From Girardinichthys multiradiatus (Eukaryota; Chordata; Actinopteri; Cyprinodontiformes; Goodeidae), in NCBI RefSeq assembly GCF_021462225.1, contig NC_061815.1, positions 50,147,373 through 50,211,372 on the forward strand: a stretch of 64,000 bases of DNA, written 5' to 3'. Below are positions 1-10,045 of the stretch, one piece after another. The translations under genes and the position numbers were made by a program. How positions within the stretch are numbered: position 1 is the stretch's first letter; each line of letters begins with the position of its first letter. A model generated the notes under the pieces. That model had not been told where the DNA came from. It searched no databases and was given only the letters and a program-made list of their open reading frames with translations.

Positions 1-479
1 AGAAAGTGTATCTAGAACATTTGACTGGTAGTGTACATGAATATATGCCACGTTGTTATTTATAGGCCTTATTAGACATCTGGGCCCATTTTCCCAAAGA
101 ACCCTGAGACTTAAAGTAGCTCCTAGTGTCGTCATTCTAAGAAACATCGCAGAATTTCTCCAATTCCAAACTTTTTCTTATAATTTTTCCTCAGTAAGAT
201 AAAAGTTATTCATGAATCATCTGAGGTCTTCAGAGAGCTCCTAACGTGAGGAGATGTTCAGATCAGTGAGGAGGACCTTTAGTGAACCTAAGAGTGTCTG
301 AAGCAGAGAAGATGGAGGAAAGACAGAGAGAAAGGAGAGATATTCTCCTCCAATGAACAACAGAGAATGAATAAAACGGTACCAGCTCCATGGTGCAGAG
401 ATCCACCTCCTAAACAGTCGAGTCAATGAGAACAGAAACTTCTAGAACATTCATATAATTATTAATACAGAGATAAGAA
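1..479 (+). repeat. Left arm of a large inverted repeat
   Basis: This stretch is the reverse complement of 7851-8328: base 1 pairs with 8328 and the match runs to about 479 with only a few mismatches and small gaps. The arm contains the GGGCCC-type end of a DNA element (from 82) and, outside it, about 80 bp of flank that includes part of a Tc1 terminus. The shared block is therefore larger than one transposon's terminal repeat. The true outer limit is unknown because the window starts inside the match. Confidence 0.9.
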
Positions 480-1690
480 TCAGAATCAGCTTTATTGCAA
501 AGTTCTTACGTACAAACAAGGAATTTGACTCCGGTACACTTTGCTCTCTGGTTTTTGTTTTTTGCATTAAAGAATATACATATTTACAATATACAATATA
601 CACATATATAATAAAAAGGTGCATTTGCAACATCTGTATGCTGTTGTTTTGTACTCTATTAAATGTTCAACAGAGAAACAGCCTGGAGGAAGAAACTGTC
701 TCTGTGGCAGCTGGTTTTAGTGAACAGTGCTCTGTAGCGCCACCTGAAGGTAAAACTCTAAACAGTTTATGTACAGGGTGTGTGGGGTCTGCAGAGATGT
801 TAGCAGCTCTTTTCTTGACCCTAGACCTGTATAAGTCCTGGATGGAGGGAAGGTCAGCCCTGATTATTCTCTCTGCATTCCTGATTATTCGTTGCAGTCT
901 GGACCTGTCCTGTTTTGTGGATGATCCAAACCACACTGAGATGGATGAAGACAGGACAGACTGAATGATGGCAGTGTAGAAGATGACCAGCAGCTCCTGT
1001 GGAAGGTTGAACTTCTTGAGTTGCCTCAGGAAGTACAGTCTCTGCTGGGCCTTCTTCTGAACAGTGTCTATGTGTGAAGACCATCTCAGGTCCTCAGAGA
1101 TGGTGGTTCCTAAGAACCTGAAGTGGTCCACGGCTGATACAGTGTTGTTGAGGATGGTGAGGGGGGTGTATGGGGGTGGTGTTCTCTGAAAGTCCACCAC
1201 CATTTCCACAGTCTTGAGTGGGTTGAGTTCCAGGTAGTTCTCACTACACCAGTGTACCAGCTGATCCACCTGCTGTCTGTATGCAGACTCATCACCGTCC
1301 TGGATCAGTCCAATGACAGTGGTGTCATCTGCACACTTCAGGAGTTTCATGGACGAGTCCGATGAGGTGCAGTCACTTGTCTACAGGGAGAAGAGGAGTG
1401 GGGATAGAACACAACCCTGGGGGGCACCAGTACTTATTGATCTGGATCGGGAGAAGATGCTCCCCAGTCTCACCTGCTGCTGTCGGTCTGTCAGGAAGCT
1501 GTTGATCCACTGACAGGTGGAGGCTGGGACGTTGAGCTGTGTGAGCTTCTGGTGGAGGATGTCTGGTATGATGGTGTTGAAGGCCGAGCTGAAGTCTACA
1601 AACAGGATCCTGGCATACGTCCCTGGGTGGTCGAGGTGTTGCAGGATGAAGTGTAGACCTAAGTTATCAGCATCATCTGCCGACCTGTTT
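479..1690 (-). mobile_element. 5'-truncated Rex1/CR1-group LINE
   Basis: Read on the minus strand, this is the 3' part of a non-LTR retrotransposon. It begins in the reverse transcriptase near 1690 and ends at 479 with a tail (AATAAAGCTGATTCTGAT) identical in style to the one at 61985. It sits inside DNA element copy L. The flanks share AAGA (475-478 and 1691-1694), which fits a short target-site duplication. The same family occurs on the plus strand from about 56.3 kb. Rex1/Babar is the best guess for the clade. Confidence 0.8.
667..1690 (-). pseudogene. Broken reverse transcriptase of the Rex1-like LINE
   Basis: The translation starts in the RT palm (FVDFSSAFNTIIP) and continues through the STGAPQGCVLSPLLFSL block, the catalytic FADD-type motif, seen here as CADDTTVIG, and the thumb region to the C-terminal LPSG motif. 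It would have copied the element's RNA at a nicked target. Breaks visible here are a TAG stop at 1381-1383 after the LLFSL block, where the other copy has a tyrosine codon, and a 1-nt loss near 742-752 at the LPSG motif that shifts the last residues. The endonuclease and the N-terminal half of the RT are missing because of 5' truncation. Confidence 0.85.
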
Positions 1691-1739
1691 AAGATTAACT
1701 TTATCATCCTCCGAGGGGGAAATTAAATAGTTTCAGCAG

Positions 1740-2770
1740 CAGGACAGGTTAAAGGTCAACCTCTAGTAAGGTGATATTAGGCAGAATCAATAAATAATAG
1801 AAACAATAATAAATAACCATGAATAAAAAGTTAACAAAATTGCAAACAAAATGGTACAGAATTATTTAAATATTTACAAACTGTAAAATGCTTTCAAAAA
1901 TAAATATAGAAAAAATGTCAAAAAGGTTGAATATATATATTTATGTAGTTATATATCTATATATCTTTATAGATATATATCTGTATAGATATATATATCT
2001 ATGTTCATGATGATTTCAGCAGCCTCAGCCTAAATGGTCATCTCCAACGCTCCTCGTCTGTGGAGACGTTCTCTGGTGCTGCTATCTCCTCTCCAGCTTC
2101 TGAATGCAGCAGGAACCAGAGCTGCTCACATTCCAGGCTGGTGCTGAAAGCAGAGGGAACGACTTGATCTGCTGGAAATGTCTGTTGGTTCCCACCGTGA
2201 ACCCAGGACCAAATCTACCTTTAACACTCCTCTCTTCTCCTCCACCAGCAGGCTCTGCTCCTCTGTTCACTTCGCTTTTCTCCACCTTTATTCCCTGTTT
2301 TGGTCATTTTACAAAACTAAACCAAATTAAACAAGCAGGAGATCACAGTAAAATGCTGAATTTAATATCAATACCGGGTACTCAGGGCAGGGGGATTTTC
2401 TGCTGCAGGCCCGTTTCTACCCACCCTTGAAGCTGACATGATTTTAGAAAGCTTTACTGTTAGGGGTCGTACAGGGTGAAAGGAGGCGGGAACAAACTCA
2501 GCGCATGCGCTACAGCCGACACAAAAACCACACGGAGGGAGCCTGGATGTCAGTCAAATACGTTTCAGCGTACCTGCCCACTATGCTGAAATGTGCTGGT
2601 GAGAACCCTGCAATATGAAATGAATGAATGAAATAGATACAGTGTGAAAACGACCAGCATGGAGCGTAAACATGATAATAAGCACATGAAAATAATGAAG
2701 AGCATGTAAATAAGCTACGTTCAAACATGATGTTGCTGTGTGACAATTAATTTAATTTTGCTAAGTTTTA
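1740..2770. other. Unassigned sequence inside element copy L
   Basis: No coding feature is supported. An AT-rich low-complexity stretch with TATATC/GATATA steps lies at about 1927-2001. The rest is unique-looking sequence absent from copy R, so it is either internal sequence deleted in R or a later insertion in L. Confidence 0.5.
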
Positions 2771-2935
2771 TCATCATGATGAAACCACACCTCCTCACAA
2801 GATCTGTCATCTCCTCCTCAGAGTCGCTCTCAGCAGAGATCTGAATCACTCTGAAGCAAGGAGTCCTTAGCAGGAACATTTAGGCTAAGAGAGAAGCTCT
2901 CTGAGAGACTCTGAGGATCTTTGTGAACACCGACC

Positions 2936-3389
2936 CTGGTCTGCAGTCAGTCCAGTTTCCTTCCTTCTCTTTGTTTTCTATTTCTCCTTTCATCCCTCTT
3001 TCCTCCAGTCCCCTCATTTGTATAATGACCTCTGACCTTCTCTTGTTAGGGAGGAAAAGGAAGAGGTTAACCTCTGGACTAAACATAAACACAACCACAG
3101 GAGTCCATGCATATGTTTTCACTGTCTGTTACACATCTAGAAATAAATCATTTTCACTTTAAATCAACTAAACATGAAGCAGGCTGATTTAGATCTTAGT
3201 AAGCCCTAATAGAGCTATTTGGGGTGTTTTGAAGTTCATGATATTAAAACATTACTTTATGATTATTACTTATTTTAATGGCTTATTGGCTGCAGTTTCA
3301 ATAGCCCTCCATGCAGCACATGCTCAACTTGCTTTGCATCATTACATCTTTTGGACTGAATTAAAGGTTGTACAGTTAGAACAAGGTCT

Positions 3390-3421
<32 letters not shown>

Positions 3422-3725
3422 GTGTTTTGATGTCAGCATGGCTTTAGTGTTTTATGTGTTTGCTGTCGTTTTGTCCACAGGCTCTGGTTTATTCAGCGAT
3501 GCATTTTCCTGTCAAACAAACAATGAAGTTATGAACCTGACAGGGTGTCTGCTGCTGCCAGGCTCAGCACAAATATTTCACTCTTTAATCTGAAGTGTTT
3601 ACAACCTCTTAATCTCTCCTAAAAGATGGAACCCAGCTATCACCAAATGTCCAGACTGTCTTTGCTTGCGAAATTTTAATTTTTAATTATTATTTTTATA
3701 TTGTTATCATACTGACACGTCTGCT
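2936..3725. other. Unassigned spacer with a CA microsatellite
   Basis: Nothing coding is supported. A (CA)n run of about 13 units lies at 3390-3417. The segment separates element copy L from the Gypsy LTR-like leader. Confidence 0.5.
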
Positions 3726-4400
3726 CTACCCTGTCTCCCTGACTGCAATCAGCAGATTAGATGCACCTGGTGGCTGCTGCAGTGTAGTGCAATCTGTGTC
3801 TTCCCTGATATATACTGACTCTGACAAGCAGACGGTGCCAGATTTTTGAAAGCCATCGTGTGAGTAGATATCCAGCGTTCCTTCCTGTCTGATCATTGTT
3901 CTTGACCTTGCCTTGCCTTTTGGATTTATGCCTCTGCCTGCTCCCTGTTGGACTATTTGGATTTTGGTTGTCGACCTTGTTTCCTGCATCTGGTTAATGC
4001 CTCTGGCTGCCCCTTGCCTGATGCCTCTTGTTCCGATCATTGACCCTGTTTCTGTCCTTGGATTATTGAGCCAGCCTAGCCCTCAGATTATTCAGCCTGG
4101 AGTCACTTCTTACCTGTGCTGTGGAGATCACCGCCTGCCGCCCACTGAGGTTTCCCCTCTGGGTTTCAAGCTCCACTCAAGACAAAAGCAGGTTAGTGAC
4201 TTTTCTGATTCCTGCAAAATCTGGAGAGACTACAAGTCACTAATCTCTCTTTCTGCCTCAGTGATTCCTGGAAGCTGTGAGGAGTGTTACCTGTGTGACG
4301 TTTTCCTGTGGCTGAATAAACCTTTTAAACTTTCAGTACTGTGTCTGGCTGAATCTTGGGTCCGCCTTTTTCTGATTCATAGCAGAAGAATCTGGCCAAA
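3726..4400 (+). mobile_element. LTR/leader-like region of a Ty3/Gypsy element
   Basis: This C/T-rich stretch runs directly into the gag start at 4402. It holds an AATAAA at 4315-4320 followed about 25 bp later by GTGTCTGGCTGAATCTTGGG, a layout like the R-U5 end of fish Sushi-type LTRs. The left edge is not certain and no matching 3' LTR is present in the window, so LTR identity is inferred from position. Confidence 0.5.
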
Positions 4401-4401
4401 A

Positions 4402-5325
4402 ATGGACCCATCGCCAGCACAACAGTGGCGTACCCACGTTGATGAGACCTTTTCCTGGTTGGGTTCCGGCATGGAGGAAATCATTTCCACATTACGTTCT
4501 GGCAATCTTGTCTTCGAGCCGCCACCGTCACAAAGAAACCACGCCCAAGTAACACGGACAACAGCAGAGGTAAGGGAGCCACGCCTCTCTCCGCCTGAGA
4601 TGTTCAGGGGAGCTTTTCTAACTCAGTGTGAAATTCATTTTGAGCTTCAGCCGTCATCCTTTCCCACTGAACGACCCAAGGTGGCGTTTGTTATATCTCT
4701 GCTGGCAGGAAAGGCAAAACAGTGGGGAACTGCTGAATGGCATAACAGGTCTGTATCTTGTAACCTTTATGAAACTTTTTCCAAGGAACTCATTCGAGTT
4801 TTTGACCCAGTCATTCCAAGTCGTGAGGCCGCAAGAGGATTATTGTCCCTCAAACAGGGTGATCAGCCTGTCTCGACCTATATAATTGACTTTCATTTTT
4901 TGGCTGCAGAGAGCCGTTGGAATGAGGCAGCACAAATGGATGCATTCATGAAAGGATTAAATGAAGACATCAAGGATGAGCTAGCGACCAATGACTATCC
5001 TTCTTCCCTGAAACAACTCGAGGATTTGGCTGCTCGCATTGATATTCGGCTGGCAGAGAGAAGGAAGGAGAAGCACCACGAGAAGGGTCGCTCATCATTA
5101 ACTCAGGTTTCTGTATACCGGTATGAGAGAAGGAGTCGGTCACCTCTCACTGAGGAACATGATAATTGTGAGCCCATGCAATTGGGCAGAACCAAGATTA
5201 CCCCTGAGGAGAAAGATCATCAGAGAAGATTCAAGCTCTGTTTTTATTGTGGAGAGAAGGGACATTTAGCACTCAGGTGTCCACTAAAAGGACAGGCTCA
5301 GCAGAGGAAAGGAGGTCTCTACTGA
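4402..5325 (+). pseudogene. Ty3/Gypsy (Sushi-type) gag, open but orphaned
   Basis: The 307-residue frame starts at MDPSPAQQWRTHVDE after the LTR-like leader. Its middle matches the retrotransposon gag (capsid) fold with a PPEMFRG...F..QCEIHFEL start and a LLAGKAKQWG block. Near the C terminus there is one CCHC zinc knuckle (CFYCGEKGHLALRC, C-x2-C-x4-H-x4-C), which binds the element's RNA. The pattern resembles the Sushi group from which vertebrate PEG10/RTL genes arose. The gag frame has no internal stop, but only a protease fragment follows, so the element is dead. Reading open further upstream to 3913 is probably chance. Confidence 0.8.
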
Positions 5326-5720
5326 GCCGAAGTCAACTATCTGCCTCCTCCTTCTTGTTTCCTGCCCATTTTCAAACCTCTTCTTTGTCTCTCCAGGGGG
5401 CCGTGTTTATTGATTCAGGAGCAGATACTGAATTCATGGACGAAACATTTGCAAATAAGAACGGCATAAAACTTATTCCGTCAGCTGACACAAGAAACGT
5501 GCTAGCTTTGGATGGTCACAGCATGAACAATTCACATCTCAGGACGGAGGAGATTACCTTAACAGTTGGAGGTAATCATCAAGAAAAAGTAACTTTCCTG
5601 ATCATTAATTCACCTGAACTTCCTGTAGTCCTAGGGGCCTCCTGGTTGCAGAAACACAACCCTCACATCGACTGGAAGAAAAAAGAAGTTCTGGGTTGGT
5701 CTGAGTCAGCTTCACTTGGG
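5247..5720 (+). pseudogene. Gypsy retropepsin fragment, pol lost downstream
   Basis: In the +1 frame relative to gag and overlapping its end, this encodes an aspartic protease domain. The active-site motif is FIDSGADTEFMD, and the flap-to-C-terminal part ends in VLGASWLQKHNPHIDW, a hallmark of Sushi-type elements. Homology stops near 5700 at VLGWS, and no reverse transcriptase or integrase follows. The frame change at 5247-5325 is consistent with programmed frameshifting in the live ancestor or with a mutation. Confidence 0.8.
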
Positions 5721-5859
5721 TGTTCCTCAAGGACCTATTTTAGTCCCATTTCATTTACTATTTTATAAAGGAGTCAGGGCTTGGACTAACAGAAAATTCA
5801 TCTACAGAGCATCTAGAGAAATTAGAATCGGGTGAAACATTTTAATATTTCTGTCCCTT

Positions 5860-6340
5860 ATTTCAGAAAGTGAAACTCCTATAGGTTCATCACACATAGA
5901 GGGAAATATTTCAAGCCTTATTTCTTGTAATTTTGATGATTATGGCTTACAGAGAATAAAATCCTCCAATTATGTGTCTCAGAAATCTAGAATATTTCAG
6001 AAGATCAAAACAAATTATATATTTTTTAAAAATGTACCAAGTCCTGCTGGAAAATAAAATCAGCATCTCCATAAAACATCTCAGCAGAAGGAAGCATGAA
6101 GTGCTCTAAAATGTCCTGGAAGATGGCTGTGTTGACTGTGGACTTCACAAAACCAAGTGGACCAGAACCAGCAGATGACATGGCACCCCGGATCATCACG
6201 AACTATGGAAACTTCACGAACTGTGGAAACTTCACACTGGACTTCAAGGTGGATTCTGTTCCTCTCTGCTCTTCCTCCAGACCCTGGGACCTTGATCTCC
6301 AAATGAACTGAACACTTTCATCTGAAAGCAGGACTTTGGA
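5860..6340 (-). mobile_element. Tc1-like transposon relic
   Basis: The left part (TTTCAGAAAGTGAAACTCCT onward) resembles the inner terminal region of a common fish Tc1 element. The part from about 6020 is antisense to a Tc1 transposase segment encoding a gag-like HFMLPSA / GVGPL region: its plus strand reads GAAGCATGAAGTGCTCTAAA and GATGACATGGCACCCC. A short duplication (ACTATGGAAACTTCACGAACT, then nearly the same again) lies at about 6202-6240. No open frame remains. Confidence 0.6.
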
Positions 6341-6505
6341 CACTGAGTGCAACAGTCCAAGGCCCGTATTCCCAAAGATCCTCAGAGTATCTCAGAGAGA
6401 TCATATCTTAGCCTAAATATTCCTGGCAAGGAGTCTCACCTTCAGTGATTCAGTTCTCTGCTGAGAGCGACTCTGAGGGGGAGACTACATAATTTCCCAA
6501 CTTAG

Positions 6506-7714
6506 TTAGTTAGCCTGGAAAACTGGGTCGGCCTTTCTGGAGCTTCACTCAATTGGTTTATATCCTACTTGAAGGACAGGGATTTTTTTGTGTCAGTAGG
6601 TAACTTTACATCAGAGAGCACAAAAATCACATGTGGCGTTCCCCAAGGGTCCGTCTTAGGGCCCCTTCTATTCAATATCTACATGCTCCCCCTAACTCAG
6701 ATTTTAATAAACAACAACGTAAGTTATCATAACTATGCAGACGACACACAGCTATACGTTACGATGTCACCAGGTGACCATGAACCCATTCAAGCGCTGG
6801 GTAAATGCTTAGAAGAAATCAATGCTTGGATGGGCCTAAATTTTCTTCAGCTGAATCAAAACAAAACTGAAGTAATAATCTTTGGACCAAAGGAAGAGCG
6901 TTTAAAAGTTAGCACACAGCTTCAGTTAATACAGCTAGAAACCACCAGTCAGGCTGGAAACCTGGGTGTAGTGATGGACTCAGACCTGAACCTTCAGAGG
7001 AACATAAAGACAGTAACAAGGTCATCCTTCTATCACCTAAAGAACATCTCCAGGATTAAAGGACTAATGTCTCAGCAGGACCTTGAAAAACTAATTCATG
7101 CGTTCATCTTTAGTAGAATTGATTACTGCAACGGTGTCTTCACAGGTCTGCCTAAAAAGTGAATCAGACAGCTGCAGTTGATCCAGAACGCTGCTGCCCG
7201 CGTCCTCACTAGAACTAAGAAAGTGGAGCACATCGGCCCGGTTCTAAAGTCCCTACACTGGCTCCCTGTAGCTCAGAGAATAGACTTTAAAATACTTCTG
7301 TTAGTCTATAAATCACTGAATGGCTTAGCACCAAAATACATTACAGGCTTGTTGTCAGTGGATCAACCACCCAGACCTCTCAGGTCTTCTGGCTCAAATC
7401 TACTCTGCAGAACCAGTACCAGAACCAAACATGGAGAAGCAGCTTTTAGTTCTTATGCTCCACTAATCTGGAATAAATTCCCAGAAAACTGTAAAAACGC
7501 TGAAACCCTAAATTGCTTTAAATCAACATTAAAAACGTATTTGTTTAGAGCGGCCTTTGACTGTGTTATCTAAACACATCATCATTCTATTCTCTTTATT
7601 TTTTTTAAATTGCCTCTGTTGTTTGATTTTCTTTATCATTGTAATGTTTTTCCTTATGTACAGCGCCTTGAGTGCCTTCTTGCTGAAAAGCGCTAAATAA
7701 ATAAACTTGACTTG
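6506..7714 (+). mobile_element. 5'-truncated L2-type LINE with target-site duplication
   Basis: The insert is bounded by ACTTAG on both sides (6500-6505 and 7715-7720), splits element copy R, and ends in a short-repeat tail (AAATAAATAAACTTGACTTG) typical of L2/CR1 elements. Only the 3' half of the ORF is present. Confidence 0.8.
6569..7573 (+). pseudogene. L2-type reverse transcriptase, 3' half, one stop
   Basis: It encodes the RT palm from the [20 protein letters not shown] block, through the catalytic YADDTQLYV motif, to the C-terminal tail (RVLTRTKKVEHIGPVLKSLHWLPV ... LKTYLF) typical of fish L2 elements. The frame is open apart from a TGA at 7160-7162 between PKK and IRQLQLIQNAAARVL, a position where related copies have an arginine or other sense codon. 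The N-terminal endonuclease and early RT blocks are missing through truncation. Confidence 0.85.
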
Positions 7715-7850
7715 ACTTAGTGAGGAGGTGTGGTTGATGTGGTTGAACCTGTGACGTAGTCTTCCAAGACCTGTGATTGGTTGTTGCAAACAACAAAAAA
7801 AGCACATTACCAAGCAGATTAATGCTCCCCTAGGGGAATGATAAAGTTGA

Positions 7851-8328
7851 TCTTATCTCTATATTAATAATTGTATGATTGTTCTAGAAGTTTATGTTCT
7901 CATTGACTCGACTGTTTAGGAGGTGGATCTCTGCACCATGGAGCCGGTAACGTTTTATTCATTCTCTGTTGTTCATTGGAGGAGAATATCTCTCCTTTCT
8001 CTCTGTCTTTCCTCCATCTTCTCTGCTTCAGACACTCTTAGGTTCACTAAAGGTCCTCCTCACTGATCTGAACATCTCCTCACGTTAGGAGCTCTCTGAA
8101 GACCTCAGATGATTCATGAATAACTTTTATCTTACTGAGGGAAAATTATAAGAAAAAGTTTGGAATTGGAGAAATTCTGCTATGTTTCTTAGAATGACGA
8201 CACTAGGAGCTACTTTAAGTCTCAGGGTTCTTTGGGAAAATGGGCCCAGATGTCTAATAAGGCCTATAAATAACAACGTGGCATATATTCATGTACACTA
8301 CCAGTCAAATGTTCTAGATACACTTTCT
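7851..8328 (-). repeat. Right arm of the large inverted repeat
   Basis: Reverse complement of 1-479. The match continues inwards for about 35 bp more (7815-7850 with 1691-1725) if the LINE in the left arm is ignored, so the LINE inserted after the duplication formed. The spacer between arms is about 7.4 kb. Confidence 0.9.
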
Positions 8329-8488
8329 CATTTAATGGCTTTCTTTATTTTCATGATTATTTACACAGTAGATTCTCCCCAGAGACAACAAACCTATGAG
8401 TGAACACACATGGAATGATGTAGTAAACAAAAAGTGTGAAATTACTCTAAACATTTCTATATTTTAGATTCTTCCAAATAGCCTGAAG
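8297..8488 (-). mobile_element. Tc1-like terminal fragment
   Basis: CTACCAGTCAAATGTTCTAG followed by ACACTTTCTCATTTAATGGC and TGGAATGATGTAGTAAACAA matches the terminal region of a widespread fish Tc1 element. No transposase is attached. The outer end of the inverted-repeat arms includes the start of this fragment. Confidence 0.65.
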
Positions 8489-8640
8489 GGCTCTGAAGAC
8501 CTCAGATGATTCATGAATAACTTTTATCCCACTGAAGGAAAAATCGAAGAAAAATCATAGAATTGGAGAAATTCTGTGATTTTTCTTAAAATGACGTCAC
8601 TAGGAGCTACTTTTAGTATTCTTTGTGAATGTGGGCCAAG
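8489..8640 (+). repeat. Third, diverged copy of the GGGCCC-type element end
   Basis: It repeats 8090-8247 in direct orientation with more differences: CTCTGAAGACCTCAGATGAT and GAGAAATTCTGTGATTTTTC, ending TGAATGTGGGCC. It lies just beyond the Tc1 fragment, so the end of this element family occurs twice in tandem here. Confidence 0.75.
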
Positions 8641-8712
8641 TTCTTTTTCTTATTAGTCTAGGTAAGATGCTTGTAGCCCATGTGTAGGATTGGTCTGTGT
8701 ATGGTGGACCTG

Positions 8713-9964
8713 CAGGGGTTGGACAATGAAACTGAAACACCTGGTTTTAGACCACAATAATTTATTAGTATGGTGTAGGGCCTCCTTTCCTTGCGACCTA
8801 TACAGCGTCAATTCGTCTTGGGAATGACATATACAAGTCCTACACAGTGGTCAGAGGGATTTTAAGCCATTCTTCTTGCAGGATAGTGGCCAGGTCACTA
8901 CGTGATACTGGTGGAGGAAAACGTTTCCTGACTCGCTCCTCCAAAACACCCCAAAATGGCTCAATAATATTTAGATCTGGTGACTGTGCAGGCCATGGGA
9001 GATGTTCAACTTCACTTTCATGTTCATCAAACCAATCTTTCACCAGTCTTGCTGTGTGTATTGGTGCATTGTCATCCTGATACACGGCACCACCTTCGGG
9101 ATACAATGTTTGAACCATTGGATGCACATGGTCCTCAAGAATGGTTCGGTAGTCCTTGGCAGTGACGCGTCCATCTAGCACAAGTGGCCAAGGGAATGCC
9201 ATGATATGGCAGCCCAAGCGATCACTGATCCACCCCCATGCTTCACTCTGGGCATCCAACAGTCTGGGTGGTACGCTTCTTTGGGGCTTCTCCACACCGT
9301 AACTCTCCTGGATGTGGGGAAAACAGTAAAGGTGGACTCATCAGAGAACAATACATGTTTCACATTGTCCACAGCCCAAGATTTGTGCTCCTTGCACCAT
9401 TGAAACCGACGTTTGGCATTGGCATGAGTGACCAAAGGTTTGGCTATAGCAGCCCGGCCGTGTATATTGACCCTGTGGAGCTCCTGACGGACAGTTCTGG
9501 TGGAAACAGGAGAGTTGAGGTGCACATTTAATTTTGCCGTGATTTGGGCAGCCGTGGTTTTATGTTTATTGGATCCGAACATCCCTTTCAGACAGCTTCC
9601 TCTTGCGTCCACAGTTAATCCTGTTGGATGTGGTTCGTCCTTCTTGGTGGTATGCTGACATTACCCTGGATACCGTGGCTCTTGATACACCACAAAGACA
9701 TGCTGTCTTGGTCTCAGATGCGCCAGCAAGACGTGCACCAACAATTTGTCCTCTTTTGAACTCCGGTATATCACCCATAATGTTGTGTGCATTTCAATAT
9801 TTTGAGTAAAACTGTGCTCTTACCCTGCTAATTGAACCTTCACACTCTGCTCTTACTGGTGCAATGTGCAATCAATGAAGACTGGCTACCAGGCTGGTCC
9901 AATTTAGCCATGAAACCTCCCACACTAAAATGACAGGTGTTTCACTTTCATTGTCCAACCCCTG
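8713..9964 (-). mobile_element. TcA copy 1: Tc1/mariner element, DD36E type
   Basis: Both ends carry CAGGGGTTGGACAATGAAA in inverted orientation (about 31 bp, one mismatch). The right end is followed by TA; the left TA has changed to TG. The 1.25-kb body encodes one transposase on the minus strand. A second copy lies at 32694-35576. Size, TA target and the spacing of catalytic residues fit the DD36E lineage described as Incomer. Confidence 0.85.
8765..9778 (-). pseudogene. TcA transposase copy 1, frameshifted
   Basis: It begins MGDIPEFKRGQIVGARLAG, with paired helix-turn-helix segments (VSRATVSRVMSAYHQEG, then ITAKLNVHLNSPVSTRTVR) for terminal-repeat binding. The catalytic domain shows LFSDEST, then YQDDNAPIH, then PDLNIIEPFW. 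Counting from the second D of QDDNAP there are 36 residues before the E. At least two frameshifts (one near 9566-9612, one near 9175-9240), a TAG near 8839 and a TAG near 8805 break it. The intact product would cut the element out and reinsert it at TA. Confidence 0.85.
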
Positions 9965-10045
9965 TAGATGCTCTGACTCATGCTCTGACTCACCCTCAGT
10001 CCACTCCTTCAAATTCTTGAACAGATTCAAACCTCTTGTTACATA

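Larger units (their letters stand above)
82..2935 (+). mobile_element. Non-autonomous DNA element, copy L, split by a LINE
   Basis: One end begins GGGCCCATTTTCCCAAAGA at 82. The other end, read backwards from about 2935, carries CACAAAGATCCTCAGAG, which matches the second end of copy R at 6361. Without the LINE at 479-1690 the left side reads on from the arm into 1691-1725, which still pairs with about 7815-7851 of copy R. No transposase is visible, so it was probably mobilised in trans. The TIR style suggests PIF/Harbinger or a related superfamily, but this is a guess. Copy L holds about 1 kb (1740-2770) that copy R lacks. Confidence 0.6.
6361..8247 (+). mobile_element. Non-autonomous DNA element, copy R, split by an L2 LINE
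   Basis: It begins GGCCCGTATTCCCAAAGATC at 6361 and ends TCTTTGGGAAAATGGGCCC at 8247. It is the same element as copy L in opposite orientation. Removing the LINE at 6506-7714 rejoins GAGACTACATAATTTCCCAA CTTAG to TGAGGAGGTGTGG, which is the arrangement seen in copy L near 2785-2815. Without the LINE it is about 0.7 kb. No coding capacity. Confidence 0.65.

Noticed and set aside
3913..4401. Upstream extension of the Gypsy gag frame
   Set aside because: The sequence is LTR-like with a polyadenylation signal; the MDPSP start at 4402 fits the family.
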